Source of the DNA: Terfezia claveryi
Lineage: Eukaryota; Ascomycota; Pezizomycetes; Pezizales; Pezizaceae
Assembly: GCA_015179025.1 (NCBI GenBank)
Contig: WHUX01000062.1
Coordinates: 122,001 to 186,000, forward strand
Direction: 5' to 3'
Length of the DNA: 64,000 bases
The notes below the pieces were generated by a model. It was not told where the DNA came from. It searched no databases and worked only from the letters and a program-made list of their open reading frames with translations. This document shows, in pieces, positions 10,151 through 22,142 of this stretch (position 1 is the stretch's first letter; each line of letters starts with the position of its first letter). A program made the position numbers and the translations under genes.

Positions 10151-13100
10151 TTAGCGCGTGCTGGCTGCTGCCTGGAGCTTTCTCATTGCTTCCCGATGGG
10201 CATTTAACATAACCGGAGTTCTCATCCTCTCCTCAACCAATGCAGTCCGATGCACCTTCTCAGCTTCCTTTTCCTTTTTGAAGAACGCCGCTTGTTGCTT
10301 CTCATTCAGAGCTTCCAGTGCTTGTCTCTCATTCCATAGGGCTTTGGACTGCTGTGAGATCTGGGCATCCTGCTTCAAACTTTCTCTCCATGTATGGAGA
10401 AGTTGGGACTGCTTTACCACTGCCCCCGCTGTAGGCGATGGGGGGCTGGCACCAAAACTGTTTCGTGGGCTAAGCTGGGGAATTGGGGTCTGGGTACGGC
10501 TCTGCGATTGACTAAGGAGGTATTCGCGGCGTTGGCTAAGCGTCATATCTTCCATATTTATAGGAGTTAACCTATTAGTATTCATGTTATATACTGATGC
10601 TGTATCGCCCATATTCAGTGGGGTTTGACGGCCACTAGGAGAGGCAGCTCTTATCATCTGCTCTTGGACAAGCAAGTTCGGTCTCATCTTGAGCATGCTC
10701 TCTCGTCTGCCAATTAATGTACTCTCATATGGGATCCCGGGAGTAGGTGACATTGCCCGTGAGGGGGGATGAGGTGATGTTAGGTTCTGAGTGACGGGTT
10801 TCTCGATAACAGGTGCTTCACCCACTGGGATGATAGGTATCAAGGTTGACTTCGATATAGGCTTGGAAGGCGTGACCACTGCAACAGGAGGTAGGGGGGG
10901 GGTTGCTGCAGGTGTTGCTGTAGGTGTTGGAAGAGGGGCTGGTACTGGTATGGCGTGCGGGATTTGGGCAGTGACCGCAAAGGTCAAGGGTGTCTGAGCT
11001 CTTGGAGAATGTTCATGGGATGCTCTTCGTGACTTTGTTAAGTTGGGTCTTGATTCGGAGATCGTGGTCTCTCGAAGCTGAGTAACAAGTACAGGGACGG
11101 GTGCTTCTTCTGGCACACCCTCTTCCACGTAAGGAGTCAGATCATCCAGTTCAACCGCCTCAGCATCTGCGAGATGTTTCGCCCATTCATTTGTCCTATA
11201 TGTTTTATGAATACGAGAGCAGTGGTTTTGAAGGGTCTCTAGATCCGCGAAAGAAGCAGGCTGAGAGCTCATTTTATCCCCTGAAATTACCGACGATATT
11301 TTTAGTTCTCCTGATACCGTAGATGCAACCCTTCGTTCCTCGGACGTTATGGATGACACTGTGCGCCCATCGGGTGGTTGGAGCTGTGTGGGAGAATTCC
11401 CCGTTTCTTGAGCTTCACCTTCCATACCCTCTGGTCTAATACCCATGGTCCCTCCTCCGTTTTCTTCTGCGGGATTTGAAGCCATCAACGCATTATCGCC
11501 AACAACACCGTCTGAGTTGGAATTTTTTTCTGCAATTCGCTCCACTTCGGCTATAGCTTCCTGCGCAGGCAGGATCTCGGTTGAATCAGGAAGGACTTCA
11601 AAATTTTCAGTGACTTTCTCCTGGTTTTTTGAAAGGCCTTGCAAATGAGCTGTATGGGTGATAGTGTCCGCATAGGTTGCTAGAGACATGGCATCATCTA
11701 GGCAATCCTCTTCATCTGGAATATACGGAACGTGCTGTCTAATGAGAACAGGTGGCGGAGGGGGAGAAATGACTTCCAGTGAGGGAACCATCTCTTGTTC
11801 TTCCACCTGTTCAGCTATTACTTCAAGGGCTTCTCCTTCGATAGCAGCCTGCGTCGACATTCGTTGCCCCTCTGGTGCAGAGGTAACAGCCAGTCCAGTG
11901 TAAGTGACCATTCCATTAGCGTCCGCAGTAGTTTCTTCAATATTCCCTCCTTCTATTCGCTGCCTTGCCATTTGAACGTGTTGGTCTCTGTCCTGCTTCA
12001 TGTGTTCTGTCTCAGCACAGCCACCCACCTCTTTGATCCGGCCTTCTTCTGTCAATGTGGCCCTAGAGTCTGTTTGTGATGGAGCAACACCACTATCGGG
12101 TCGGGTTTCTTTGTCGTGACCATCTACATTACCATATATTTTCTCCCATTCGGCCCTTGCTCGTCGGTCCTCCTCTTCAACCCGTCTCCCAACGTCTTCA
12201 TTCAGCTTTTCAACATCCTCCTGTTCCTTAAGTTTCTGTGCTCGCTTCTGATCCCGGCGTTCCTTTAGAATCTTCCACAACTTCATCTGAGACATAATAC
12301 CGAAAACTGTGATGAGGAGAATAATGGCAATTTCCACTCGCATGCCACGTGTATGAGGGTAGGTGTCAGTGTTGAGCGGAAACATGGATGAGTTGAGATC
12401 TGACGCGGTGTTAGTCGAGATATGTAGCCTACTTGTACTAGAGAAACAAACCCCAGATATATAACCAGAACTCCTTCAAACCAGCTCTCGAGAAGCAGTC
12501 GATACCGAGTACTACGCTCGTGGCGCCTGAGAATGCACATGCACTTATCAATGCATATGGCTTTGTAACACGATGGAACGCCAGTCCAAATACTACTAGG
12601 CTGAACACGGCTATCATGATAAGTTTCCCATATGTATTAATTATGAGGCCACCGGGCTTCAGAACGAGAACTGTCCAAAGAAGAGGTTAGCATAAGAGGC
12701 AATTGGAAAGAAAAGTCGAAGCTTACACCACATAGACAAGCAAAATCCCCCAAGCAAGCACCCCAACTTCTCTGTGACTTCTGGAAATATAACGGCTATG
12801 GCCCCAAAAAACAACCCAGTAATCGTTGCCGCTACAACATATGCTCCCTGTATCGCATCCTTAACCGGTGGGTTCATGACGTAGACAATTAAGACCTGTA
12901 AGGACTTAGCATTCCATCCCGGTACCAATGGATAGCTTTTTACCCACTGTCACCCCCAAGCTGCACAAGTAGGCCACAGATAGAAAGATCTGGAGCCTGT
13001 ACTCAGCACCGTCAGCCTCAAGTCTTTTGAATAACACAGATTGAAGGTTCCGAGTCTAGATCTAAAGTATACCCACTTCGTCTTCTTGATTCCAATCAAG

Positions 13101-13657
13101 CACAATGGAATCCCCGCCAACATCAAGAGCACACCCGCAACAGCAATTCCAGGAGTAACTTCAGGCATTATCGGTAGCCCAAAACCACTATATACTGGGA
13201 TTGTATTCGGATCTTGGGGGTAGAACAAGTCAGCCTGTGCCAGGAGCAACTCCACAGCCACTTCTCGTTAATACCCCATTCCCATCCGCTTCCCTCTTCG
13301 AGATTTCGCTGTCGACGGCCATGTAGGTGGAAAAAATCACGTACCTAAATCATCGTGCCCCCCATCCTGGATCAAGGTAGGAACCGGTTCCCGAGTCGAG
13401 AAGGAACTTGTCTGGGGCCTCACTGAAGTCGGGGTGCCTGACTTTGGAGCGGATGTAGTGGATGGAGAATAACCCGAACCGGTAGTAGACGTTATCACCG
13501 CTGAGCTAACCACCGATCCACTCACGCCATCCTGTCGTTCCCGAAGGACAGCTCCACCGACAACAACATCACAACAAACGAATGCTAGAAGAAAGAGAGC
13601 CAACAAACGAGAGGAAAGCGATGGTGGCCTGTTTGAGGAGAAGGGCGTGAGATACAT
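10151..13657 (-). CDS. TM198/TM7S3-like (DUF4203) membrane protein with long cytoplasmic tail
   Basis: Six exons (13657-13345, 13212-13073, 12989-12948, 12895-12727, 12670-12452, 12399-10151) give 1043 aa in one frame. Residues 1 to about 30 look like a signal peptide (SSRLLALFLLAFVCC) and a Ser/Thr-rich linker follows. Exons 2-6 encode about seven hydrophobic segments typical of the TM7S3/TM198-like domain, with landmarks such as a CLLGGF segment, LKPGGLI and FKEFWLYIWDLN. After the last segment comes a Glu/Lys/Arg-rich coiled-coil stretch and about 600 residues of Pro/Ser/Thr-rich, probably disordered sequence, ending in a second charged helix. The third-exon donor (GTGGGT) is the weakest junction. 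An upstream in-frame ATG at 13750 would add 31 residues. The molecular function in fungi is not established. Confidence 0.82.
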
Positions 13658-16600
13658 TGCGATGTCGGTCGAGATTCGCAGCTTAGCAACTCCACTTGCC
13701 AATATCCCTTGTGACTGTAACGAAGAAGAGTGAAAGACAGAAAGGGCCACTCGGCTTGATACTTTAAACGAGTGAGTGTACTCTTGTCAAGCGAGTGTTT
13801 TATTATCATACGACTCAGCTGAACTTCTTATGCAGTCATCACAGGCAGGTAGACACGATGCCAACGCCGATTGACTTATGCAACTGCACTGTAGAGTCCT
13901 CGTATACACGCCAATGGTATCGACTATCCTACAGGGTAGGCTTCAGTCAGCCCAAGCAGTCTTTAGGCTGAGAGAGAAAACGGCAGGCTGGAAGACAGTG
14001 GGAGTAACTTGCTAGATAACAACTACCAATGGCCACTGAAGCTGTCGACCCCCAAAAAGCTGAATGTTGCCGAGATGTGATAACTAATTTTGCTGCACAA
14101 TGGACGGAAAATGGAGAAAAAGAGAGGACTCGGTCCATGGGATGGGTAGTGAAGAAGAAAATAGAATGAAAACGTTCGTTCTAAAAGGAAGGGGTTCCGG
14201 AGAAGATCAACTGGTATGACCACCCAAACAGAGCCTGCTCCCGTCCGCAGGTCCTAAGTGACTGGCTGCTCCCGCGTGCTTACAAAATTGATATCACGAT
14301 TACGTCTAATGAGGGATAGTCCAAGCAAAATCGAGAACTGTCCCCAGTCAAAACTTCGCACTCGTCACCTCAATTTAAAATTGACAGTTAAAGCGTAGCA
14401 TCGCTACACCTTGGTTGGGATTGGTGTAACTATGTGAAAAAGGTACGTACCTATCCCTGCTAGCACCTTCGGACTTGAAGTGACATTGGTTATCGTAGAC
14501 GGCCAAGTTCTGTATCTGGCTTCCTTGCCCTCCGGACTCGGTATTCCATCGAATCGGGGTTCATTCCCTTCAGGTTGTTGGCTTCTGTATATATTGTCTG
14601 GCGTCCTTGAATCGTTAGAACACCTCCAATAACCATGCTCCCGCTACACCCCCGCGGTTACGAGCCCCTCATCTTCATTCTTAACAACCTGCTCAGGAGG
14701 TTCGCATCAAACGGCACAAGTGGCGACCGCCGAGCTCCATACTTGGAGCCTCACATGTCTTGAATTCAGAACATTATAAAAAGCAAAACCAGTCGGTATA
14801 CCAACCGGCGTGATACAACGCTGCCACTGCAGACTGCCCTTAGTAGTAAGACATGATTGCTACCCAAAGCGGTATCCATGCTAGCTGTATTGAGTCATGA
14901 AATGGTGATCCCCACTATCGCGGGATGAGATCGCTCGCCATCCCACGCAACCGGGTTTTGCAGCCAGGGTCTGAGCACATGCAAGCCCAGGCAGGTACGA
15001 GGTGAGTAGGTAGTTTGGTTACGAGGTGAGGTGTAGAATACATGTTGATTTAGCTACTTATGGGTAAGTACGTGAATTCACACACTGGCCCGTATCTGCT
15101 TGCTGTTGGCTTGGCGTGTCAGCTCTTTTATGCAATGCCTCGAAGGTGATGCATTTGAGGGTAAATCAAAGCAACGTACAGAGTAACCAAGTATGAATTC
15201 ACTACCTAGTTGGTACCGTAGTACTTGGCAACAATCAACAATTGGCATTCACTAAATCGCCGTCTGGTGCCTGCCATATTTAGTCTCGTACCGCCATACT
15301 ACCAAATTGCGCCTGCAGATCAGGCCTAGCGAAGGAGATCTGGCTTACGCCTTTGGTGTCTGTTCGCTGTCCAGGCACTAGCGCAAGGACCTAAAAGGGG
15401 CAATTAGACTGAAAAGGTGCTAGATACGACAGTTTGGTTCCACGTACCCTACAAAGAATCATCGCCGCAGTTATGCAGTGGGCTTGACATCGTCTGCATA
15501 TGTAGGTATGATAGAGATGCTTCCTGTGGAATTCAATACGGTATACCGTTTGGGGTACGAAATAAGAACTGCAATTTGCAGGATTTGTTAATCTCCACCT
15601 TCACCCCAGGTAACACAGACTCCTGTTGTTGGTTCTCTGCAACTATTCCATTTTTATGAATCTGGGAAATTGCGGTAAGACCAGGGGTATGTAGGTTTGA
15701 TGCGTGGGAGAATGTGGCCCCACAGACGCGAGCTATTGGTGCCCTTGAACGGGCTGAATAGGTAGTCTGGTTAGTGAATAGGTATCAATTGTGGATCCGG
15801 ATCGGGGCGAGCGACTAATGCGCTGTCACGTCACAGCCGCTCAGCTGGTTTTTACCTCGTGAACTTGGAGTTCTAAGGTACAGCAGTGGCTCTGCCAGAT
15901 ATCGATCATGTACTTCTGTGACAAAAGACGAATACCTAATAATAACTAGAAGTTGAGTGCGGCTGGAGTTGACGTTTGTTTCTGTACGAAACCTTAAGAC
16001 CCGTAGGAATTGAGTTCGGCAACCACGTTGACCAGCATGCACCAGCCTCATGAATTTAATGCCAGTGGGAGCGCAAAGTTCGACTGCAGGTGCAATGCAC
16101 AGGAACATACGAAAGCAAATGGCGATACCGGTAGACGACAAGCCAGACATAACGAATTTAAATTAGCTGATCTTGAATGTACACAGTCTGGTTGGCACGT
16201 GTTCTCGTGCCAAGACTCTTTGTATCTGTCACAAAATAATTAATTTGTCGCCAGCTAAGAGTTGGCAGGATGGGTTCGAGACTAGGCAGGATCGAGACTA
16301 GAGTTGGCACGACTTCCTGTATTACTAATTGCAGAGACACAAATGCAGCTAGCCCCTACCGGTAGCCCATTGCATTCGCGATCCTTACATACCAGTACAC
16401 AAGCGAGACTAACCAGTACATAGTAGCTGGCTGGCATTAGTCTACGTCAGGAATATAGAGGGTAACCAAAGGTGGCCCAGTAGATAAAAGGCCAGAACTG
16501 AAAGCCTAACAATCATTAAAAATCAATACAAAATATATTTAATATCAGCAAACTTAAAATACAGAATGGTCATAGGTTACCGGTAACAATTGGTCAAACG

Positions 16601-17242
16601 CAGGTCACATGACCTAGAGGAAGCAACCTTGGCATTCTTTCAAGTACGGACTTCTTCACAATACCGTATCTCTGATGTCTACCGAGAAAACTGGTGAATA
16701 AGACCCCTTGTCTGTATCTGAATCATACTTTCAAAATCAGAGTCAAGGACGCTATCTGCCCACAACTAGTAACGCGCCTACCACAAAAAGGAAAGAGCAA
16801 AGATACAGACAAGGAGTCTTATTCACCAGTTTTCCCGGTATATACAAGAGGATAGGCCAGAGTGTGGGCCTCTCACTTCTGAATCACGCTACAGGATGCT
16901 TTATAGGTTGATCTGTTCATTTATTCAGGTGCGTTACGTATGTACCAGTATTGCTCTGTAGCGGTTTATATACCACTCTAGTCACTCATTATCCCAGCTG
17001 TGGTGGTACTAAGTAATGGACGGACTGACTCTCTGGAAACTCGTATCCTCTACGAGTCTAACCTATTCCGCACATGTGCATTATCTAGTGCGTCTTCTGA
17101 TTACTAATTTCACGTGGCCGAAAGAATACTTTTTCTCCAATTGACCAATTGCACCCCACCAAGATACCTCATCCGAATTCCCTTATACCCAACGACATCT
17201 ATCTTAACCCTTCAACCTTCATCCCCACCCGAATCAAAAACC
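13658..17242. other. 3.6-kb gene-free stretch
   Basis: I see no gene. It holds a 157-bp fold-back element (16682-16838, listed separately) and copies of the TAGTCTGGTT motif (15752 region and 16185-16199). The last 140 bp before 17243 are the likely SSB leader. Confidence 0.6.
16682..16838. mobile_element. 157-bp fold-back MITE with 38-bp inverted ends and TA duplication
   Basis: The left arm (16682-16719) and the reverse complement of the right arm (16801-16838) match at 36 of 38 positions, starting CCGRGAAAACTGGTGAATAA. The spacer is 81 bp. TA lies directly outside both ends (16680-16681 and 16839-16840), as in Tc1/mariner-type insertions. There is no coding capacity. The high arm identity suggests a fairly recent or selectively maintained hairpin. 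Confidence 0.8.
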
Positions 17243-17885
17243 ATGTTCCGCCCTATTGCCCGGACCCTTCTCAACACCTCTCGTCGAACGTTCTCTTCAA
17301 CCTCGACAGCCCAGGACGTTGCCAAGCTCGTCCTCTGTGGGCGTGTTATCAGAGATCCGGAAACTGCCGAAGGGCACAATGGATCAACGTTTTTGAAGTA
17401 CTGTGTTGTGACGGCGTATGGATCGGGAGAGGCGAGGAAGTCAACTTTCTGGAATGTGGCCGTATTCGACGAGAAGCAGAAGGAGTTTGCCTCTAGGCTT
17501 ACGAAGGGGTAAGTTATTTTCATTTGTTTCAGGCTTGGTGGGCATTCAGGGGATCAGATAGAATAAAATGGTAGCATTTGTGCTTTGGGCGGGGAATGTT
17601 TCAAGTGTTGAGTCTTGGGCTAATACAATCGATGCAACGGGGGGATGTAGTGCCCTCGTCTACGTTGATGCCGACATCGAGTGCAAGCAAATCCCCGATG
17701 AGAATGGGAAGAATCAAACCTACATCAACTTGTTTCAGAGTGAGTTCCGCCGCACGATTAGGGGTGTCATATTGAAGGAGAATTCATCGATCTGACTACC
17801 TTCCTCCCTAGGAAACATGAATATCTTAATCTGGCCCAGGGTCCCCTCTCCAGAAGGCGCAGAGGAGACACCAGCTCAAGCTTAA
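17243..17885 (+). CDS. RIM1: Mitochondrial single-stranded DNA-binding protein (Rim1-like)
   Basis: It binds single-stranded DNA in mitochondria during mtDNA replication and repair, as an OB-fold tetramer in the bacterial SSB family. Exons 17243-17508, 17651-17739 and 17812-17885 give 142 aa, close to the 135 aa of yeast Rim1. The N-terminus (MFRPIARTLLNTSRRTFSS) is a typical basic, Ser-rich mitochondrial presequence. SSB landmarks follow: VAKLVLCGRVIRDPE, STFWNVAVFD, TKGALVYVDADI across the first intron, and a C-terminal NMNILIWPR. The 142-bp first intron has a CTAAT branch, and its acceptor is fixed by reading frame. The tail is short and lacks the acidic DDDIPF-type tip of bacterial SSB, as expected for fungal mitochondrial forms. 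Confidence 0.9.
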
Positions 17886-20800
17886 GTTTTTGCGGCAAAG
17901 TAACTTTGCAAGGAAGACATGAGATAGAAGCGGATCGGGGCTTGTATGAAATGTGGTTTGAGTATGTCGAGCTGGGTGTTAGGGATAGATGTGGGAGGCC
18001 TCTACTATAAATAGGAAATCTACCATGAAGGTATCTGTTTTACCTCTGATATGATATGCCTATGCATGTGGATTTTATTTCTTTCTTTCTTTCTTTCAAA
18101 TATCAAAAATAGTATCTAGGAAAATCTCATACATCTTTCTGAGGTTTGTGATGGTGCCTTAAATGCCATTTTCTAGGCGTTTTACGTGACCCCTTTGAGT
18201 CTCTTGAACTCCATCTTTCTTTCTATTCTACCCCCCAAAAAGGCCTATCACGTTCGTATTTTTCCTAGACGTCCTCATAGCCATCCCCTCCACCCCCATT
18301 ATGATATCCCTTCCCTTTCTCCTCAGCCGCCCTTACGCCTACGGCAGTCGCCGCCCATACCTCCTTCAAATCTAAGCAGATACTTCCCCTTCAAGGAGGC
18401 TGTCGAGAGTAGGGACTGCAGGGGGTCATATGGTTGATTTATTGCGTGGCTGGCTCTGCGGGGGCTAAGGATTGAGTATATAGGCTATGAAGCCCATTCT
18501 TGATCGCCACAAAATAATGAAGAAGAGAGGTATTCTGAGTGTGTTAAACCCCATTGTGAGGAAGCTAAGCCCAGAATTCCAGACTCCGCTGTAGATTTCG
18601 GGTATTGGGAGCCTGTAATGGGATAAGGATTCAGATTAGAAGTTACAAGATTGAGTGTGGGATACGTGGTAGGCGTAAGTTGGCACCGATACGGTGGGCT
18701 ACTCTGTTGACCTGAGTCTCTAAGTACAATTGTCGTTCTGTTAGTGTTACCTTGAAGTGTCTATTCTGTCGGCTAAACATGATTACACCTCATCCTCTAC
18801 TCTCGCCCAATGCCCCTTGATTAGATTTAAGACTATGTACGTAGATTCGTTTGAATTATCTATAGCGGAATGATATAGAATTTGTGCATATTCGGAGCAG
18901 GGCACGACTTTCAATTCTGAGGGTAACACAGATCTGGATCTGACAGTTCAAGGTATATTTTGTGTGAGTGATTGAGTCAGAGGGAGATGCCAGTCTGCCA
19001 GTATCTCGCCGCATGGAGTGTTGCGGTAGTATGGTTGGTTCCTCACAAAATACCCTTTTCCGGTTTCTGAGAACTATGTATGTCCCTTCCTATGGATTCC
19101 TCTGCAGGCAGCCGTTGTTGGGGTACCAATATAAGTATAGTTTCTAGTCAGGGTTTACTGAGACGTGGTAGTCGATATAACTCAAGCACGACTGGGAAGC
19201 GCGAGACTATGGGTGCGAGGCTGAGAGAAACTAGTGTACTGGCCAGACATTCGTACAAGTGTGCGAGACGAAGTACTTGCTCAATTGAGTGGAGGCTCAA
19301 TATTGGTACAAACTCACTTTAAGTAACATTTACCTCACTGATGGCCACAGAGAAAGGTCTGGTAGGTCTAATGGTATGAGGCCTGCTAGAAAAGCCTATA
19401 CACCAAACATCCTACCGGATGAGGTTGGTGATCTGGGTTTCGAGCCCCAGTCAAATCATCAGTTTCTTTTTGCTCCTTTGTGACTCTATGCTGTGTTTCA
19501 TATAACGTAGTATCTACAACAATAGACTGGTTTCACAATCTTCTTATTAGGGTCCAATATTCAACAAGGAAATTCAAAACCCATCTGGTTCCATTCAGTC
19601 TTGCTACTGTTGCCTATCTACAGATCCTGCATTTCTTCTCATAACCTAGACATCAACTTTGACAGGCACTGCTAGGTTAACACCCAGCTGATATCAGTAT
19701 TTAGAACAATATGTGACCTTCAGTTATCGGAGTATTACATCACTGCATTTGACAAGAAAGAAAGATGCATAGCTGGCTGTGTTCAGGGTAACGGTGAACC
19801 GAGCCAGTCGTCAACCTGATCAGATTCGGAGTTTGAGTCATAAACATATCTATTATCACACTTTAACATGAAAAGAAACAGATGGGATTCATCTTACCAC
19901 TTCTCTTATATCCCTTGTGTTCGATTTTTCTTTTTTTCTTTCTTAGTAGCTATATCGTCACTCTAATTGTGACGAACGAACCAGCGCCTTCGAAATATTC
20001 CAACATCAAACAAGCATTCATGTGCAACTCGGGTACAGAGGGCACTAAGCCCTATGGACAATCCTGCATCATTGCTTATTTCCTAGCCACGCTAGATTTG
20101 ACATAAGGCTTATCGATAACGCGTCTATTCATTCCAGGGATCAAGATCATAGTGCATGGATCATCACTTATAGAACGAAGCGAGGAACCCCCAATCTCTT
20201 CTGCCAATATCAAAAGTAGACAGAAAACGCCGAGGGTCACGGGTAGTATCATGAAATGTGTTCTTCCAGTTTTGTATATTCTCAAAGCTAACCCTGTCCT
20301 ACCCAGACCAGTCGTCTGATATCCTTCAGCAAAATCCTACAGTTGCCTGCTTTTGAATCCATCTTCGATCCCTCCATGGACCCATCCAACCTCAGCTACG
20401 CAAAGCAACTTTTTATACAAAGTCAACGTAAACGAAAAAACCGAAAAAAACCCAGTTCCCCGTGGTGTCAAATATAATACAATCCCATTCCCACAATCAA
20501 AGCAAAGTCTCAAACAAATGATAAACTAAAATACAAGGAGCGAATCCATCCCACGCAGCAGAGCTAACCCAAGGTAAAACAAAAAAAAACAACAAAACCT
20601 GCTACAGACAGTTAACCAGACATAACCCAGCATAACAAACATTTTCCGCAAGTCATATCAGGCCGTTCGTTAAACCGCAGAAAGAGAAAGACGCGTAACA
20701 CGCATAGTCAAGGGGAATCGTTAGCAGAACGAAAGGAGATATGATGAAAAGACAAGGAAACCCGCCGCGAGGGCGCGTTCTACCATTCTCTTCTTTCACT

Positions 20801-21125
20801 TCCGGATACCGTCCTCTGCATTCTGCGCAAAAATGATATGAACCATGAAACACAAATCCAACCATGGAACTAATTGCCCAAATCAACCCGGTAATAACAC
20901 ATAAAAGAAGTAAAGCAAACAGGAAGCAATAAAAGTACAATGTCAAGAACGCAAATTGTGACATCAGGATAGGGTATATGTAATTCAATGCTAAACAGGA
21001 ACCAGGAAAAGATCCAACACGCCGAACGATACTATTCCTCGTGTTCTACCCAACACAGTTCTTTCCAGAACCTAGAGCCTAACGAGGCAAGTACGCTCGT
21101 GGAAAATACAACAGGAAGCCATTTT
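17886..21125. other. 3.2-kb gene-free stretch
   Basis: No credible protein gene. It contains a tRNA-like sequence (19356-19457, listed separately) and a TTCAGGGTAA motif at 19782-19791. A 111-codon hydrophobic frame on the minus strand (20653-20988) sits just downstream of the Myb-like gene and is more likely its 3' untranslated region. Confidence 0.55.
19356..19457 (+). pseudogene. tRNA-like sequence (tRNA relic or tRNA-derived SINE head)
   Basis: A 7-bp acceptor-like pair (GGTCTGG with TCAAATC, one mismatch and two wobbles), a 4-bp D-stem with an 11-nt loop (GGTC TAATGGTATGA GGCC), and a perfect 5-bp T-stem (CTGGG/CCCAG) can be drawn. The T-loop has 8 rather than 7 nt (TTTCGAGC), and about 49 nt separate the D and T arms, so an intron or decay must be invoked. 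I cannot place an anticodon with confidence. Confidence 0.25.
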
Positions 21126-22142
21126 TCATCTCCTCTCACTATCTTCCAGCATTTTTCGCTTCGGCGCGGCTCCAGCCCCCCCCATGAGGCTTTCCACAAT
21201 CATTTCCCACCTATTCCCAACCGCCCTTGGGTCCCTCCCGAGGCTCCTTGCACAGTCGGCCCAATCCCGGGGTGTAAGTCTCATTTTCTGTAGGACCATC
21301 TCAACAAGAAGTCGGTCTTCGGCATTGCTCCAATCGCGAGCACTGTTGTCGGCCTGTGCAGATGGGGTAATTTCCATTTCCATCTGCAACCTTTCCTGGT
21401 GTGGTGAAGGTTGGTGAAGTGCTGAGAGCTGCAAGGCATTCGAAGTTGAAGCAATAACAGGTTGAGGTAGTGTTTCTGGGCGCGTTGAGTCGATCCTCAA
21501 TTGCCGGCATCGTCGGTTGAACTTTGTCGCTCTTGCCGATTGATTTATAGTTGAAACGGGCACAGTAGCCAATCTTGGACGTTTCTGACTCTGCACTGGG
21601 ATGTGGTAAAATCCATCATCCTCATCACTGTCGACATCTGATTGGCGGCGCTTATTCCGTCGCATTGGTGTCTTCGGTACACGCAGCACGTTTGACTTCC
21701 TTGGTGATGGCGTTTGTGGGGCTTGAGTAGCTGAGGGTACTGCGAGTCTGTTTGGCGCGCTACTTGAGGCAGGTGCTGATTGTGACACGCGATCTCGTCC
21801 CGTCGCGTCTGTTGATGGCAATGGTGAAGCTATTGCACGATTAAAGGCATTGTGCGTCTGGGTAGTCGCGCTGAGCTGGCTCGAGGACACGGAGGGGGAC
21901 GCGCTCCGCGGAGGTTCTAATGAAAGGATTTGGTGCAGCTTCTTGCACGTCATGAATATTCCCTCTACCGCGCTGGTTCGGAGGGAAGCATCTTCTCTAT
22001 CGATTGCTGGAGTGTGAGCAAAAAGAGCGACTTGTGGAATGCTAAGCGTTGCATGTCGTGGAACGGGGGACAGAAGCATGCTTGTAGAAGATGACGGAAG
22101 GGCGCGACCACCGTCACAGCTCAAAGCACTGGGAAGAAGCAT
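21126..22142 (-). CDS. Myb/SANT-like domain protein
   Basis: A single-exon gene of 338 aa. Most of the protein is Ser/Pro/Arg-rich and probably disordered, with an acidic VDSDEDD patch and basic clusters (RRNKRRQ, SQKRPRL) that look like nuclear localisation signals. The conserved part is C-terminal, about residues 265-318: RDWSNAEDRLLVEMV, then LTPRDWADCARSLGRDPRAVGNRWEMIV. This has the spaced tryptophans and helix-turn-helix pattern of a single Myb/SANT repeat. It is likely a nuclear DNA- or chromatin-binding protein. I cannot name an orthologue or target. Confidence 0.72.
   Translation of the reverse strand: MLLPSALSCDGGRALPSSSTSMLLSPVPRHATLSIPQVALFAHTPAIDREDASLRTSAVEGIFMTCKKLHQILSLEPPRSASPSVSSSQLSATTQTHNAFNRAIASPLPSTDATGRDRVSQSAPASSSAPNRLAVPSATQAPQTPSPRKSNVLRVPKTPMRRNKRRQSDVDSDEDDGFYHIPVQSQKRPRLATVPVSTINQSARATKFNRRCRQLRIDSTRPETLPQPVIASTSNALQLSALHQPSPHQERLQMEMEITPSAQADNSARDWSNAEDRLLVEMVLQKMRLTPRDWADCARSLGRDPRAVGNRWEMIVESLMGGAGAAPKRKMLEDSERR

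Noticed and set aside
16255..16300. GGTTCGAGAC, similar to a tRNA B box
   Set aside because: No flanking stems of tRNA type can be formed.
20653..20988. 111-codon hydrophobic frame (-) with a CAEC pair downstream of the Myb-like gene
   Set aside because: It lies where the 3' untranslated region is expected, is AT-rich, and shows no family motif or splice support.
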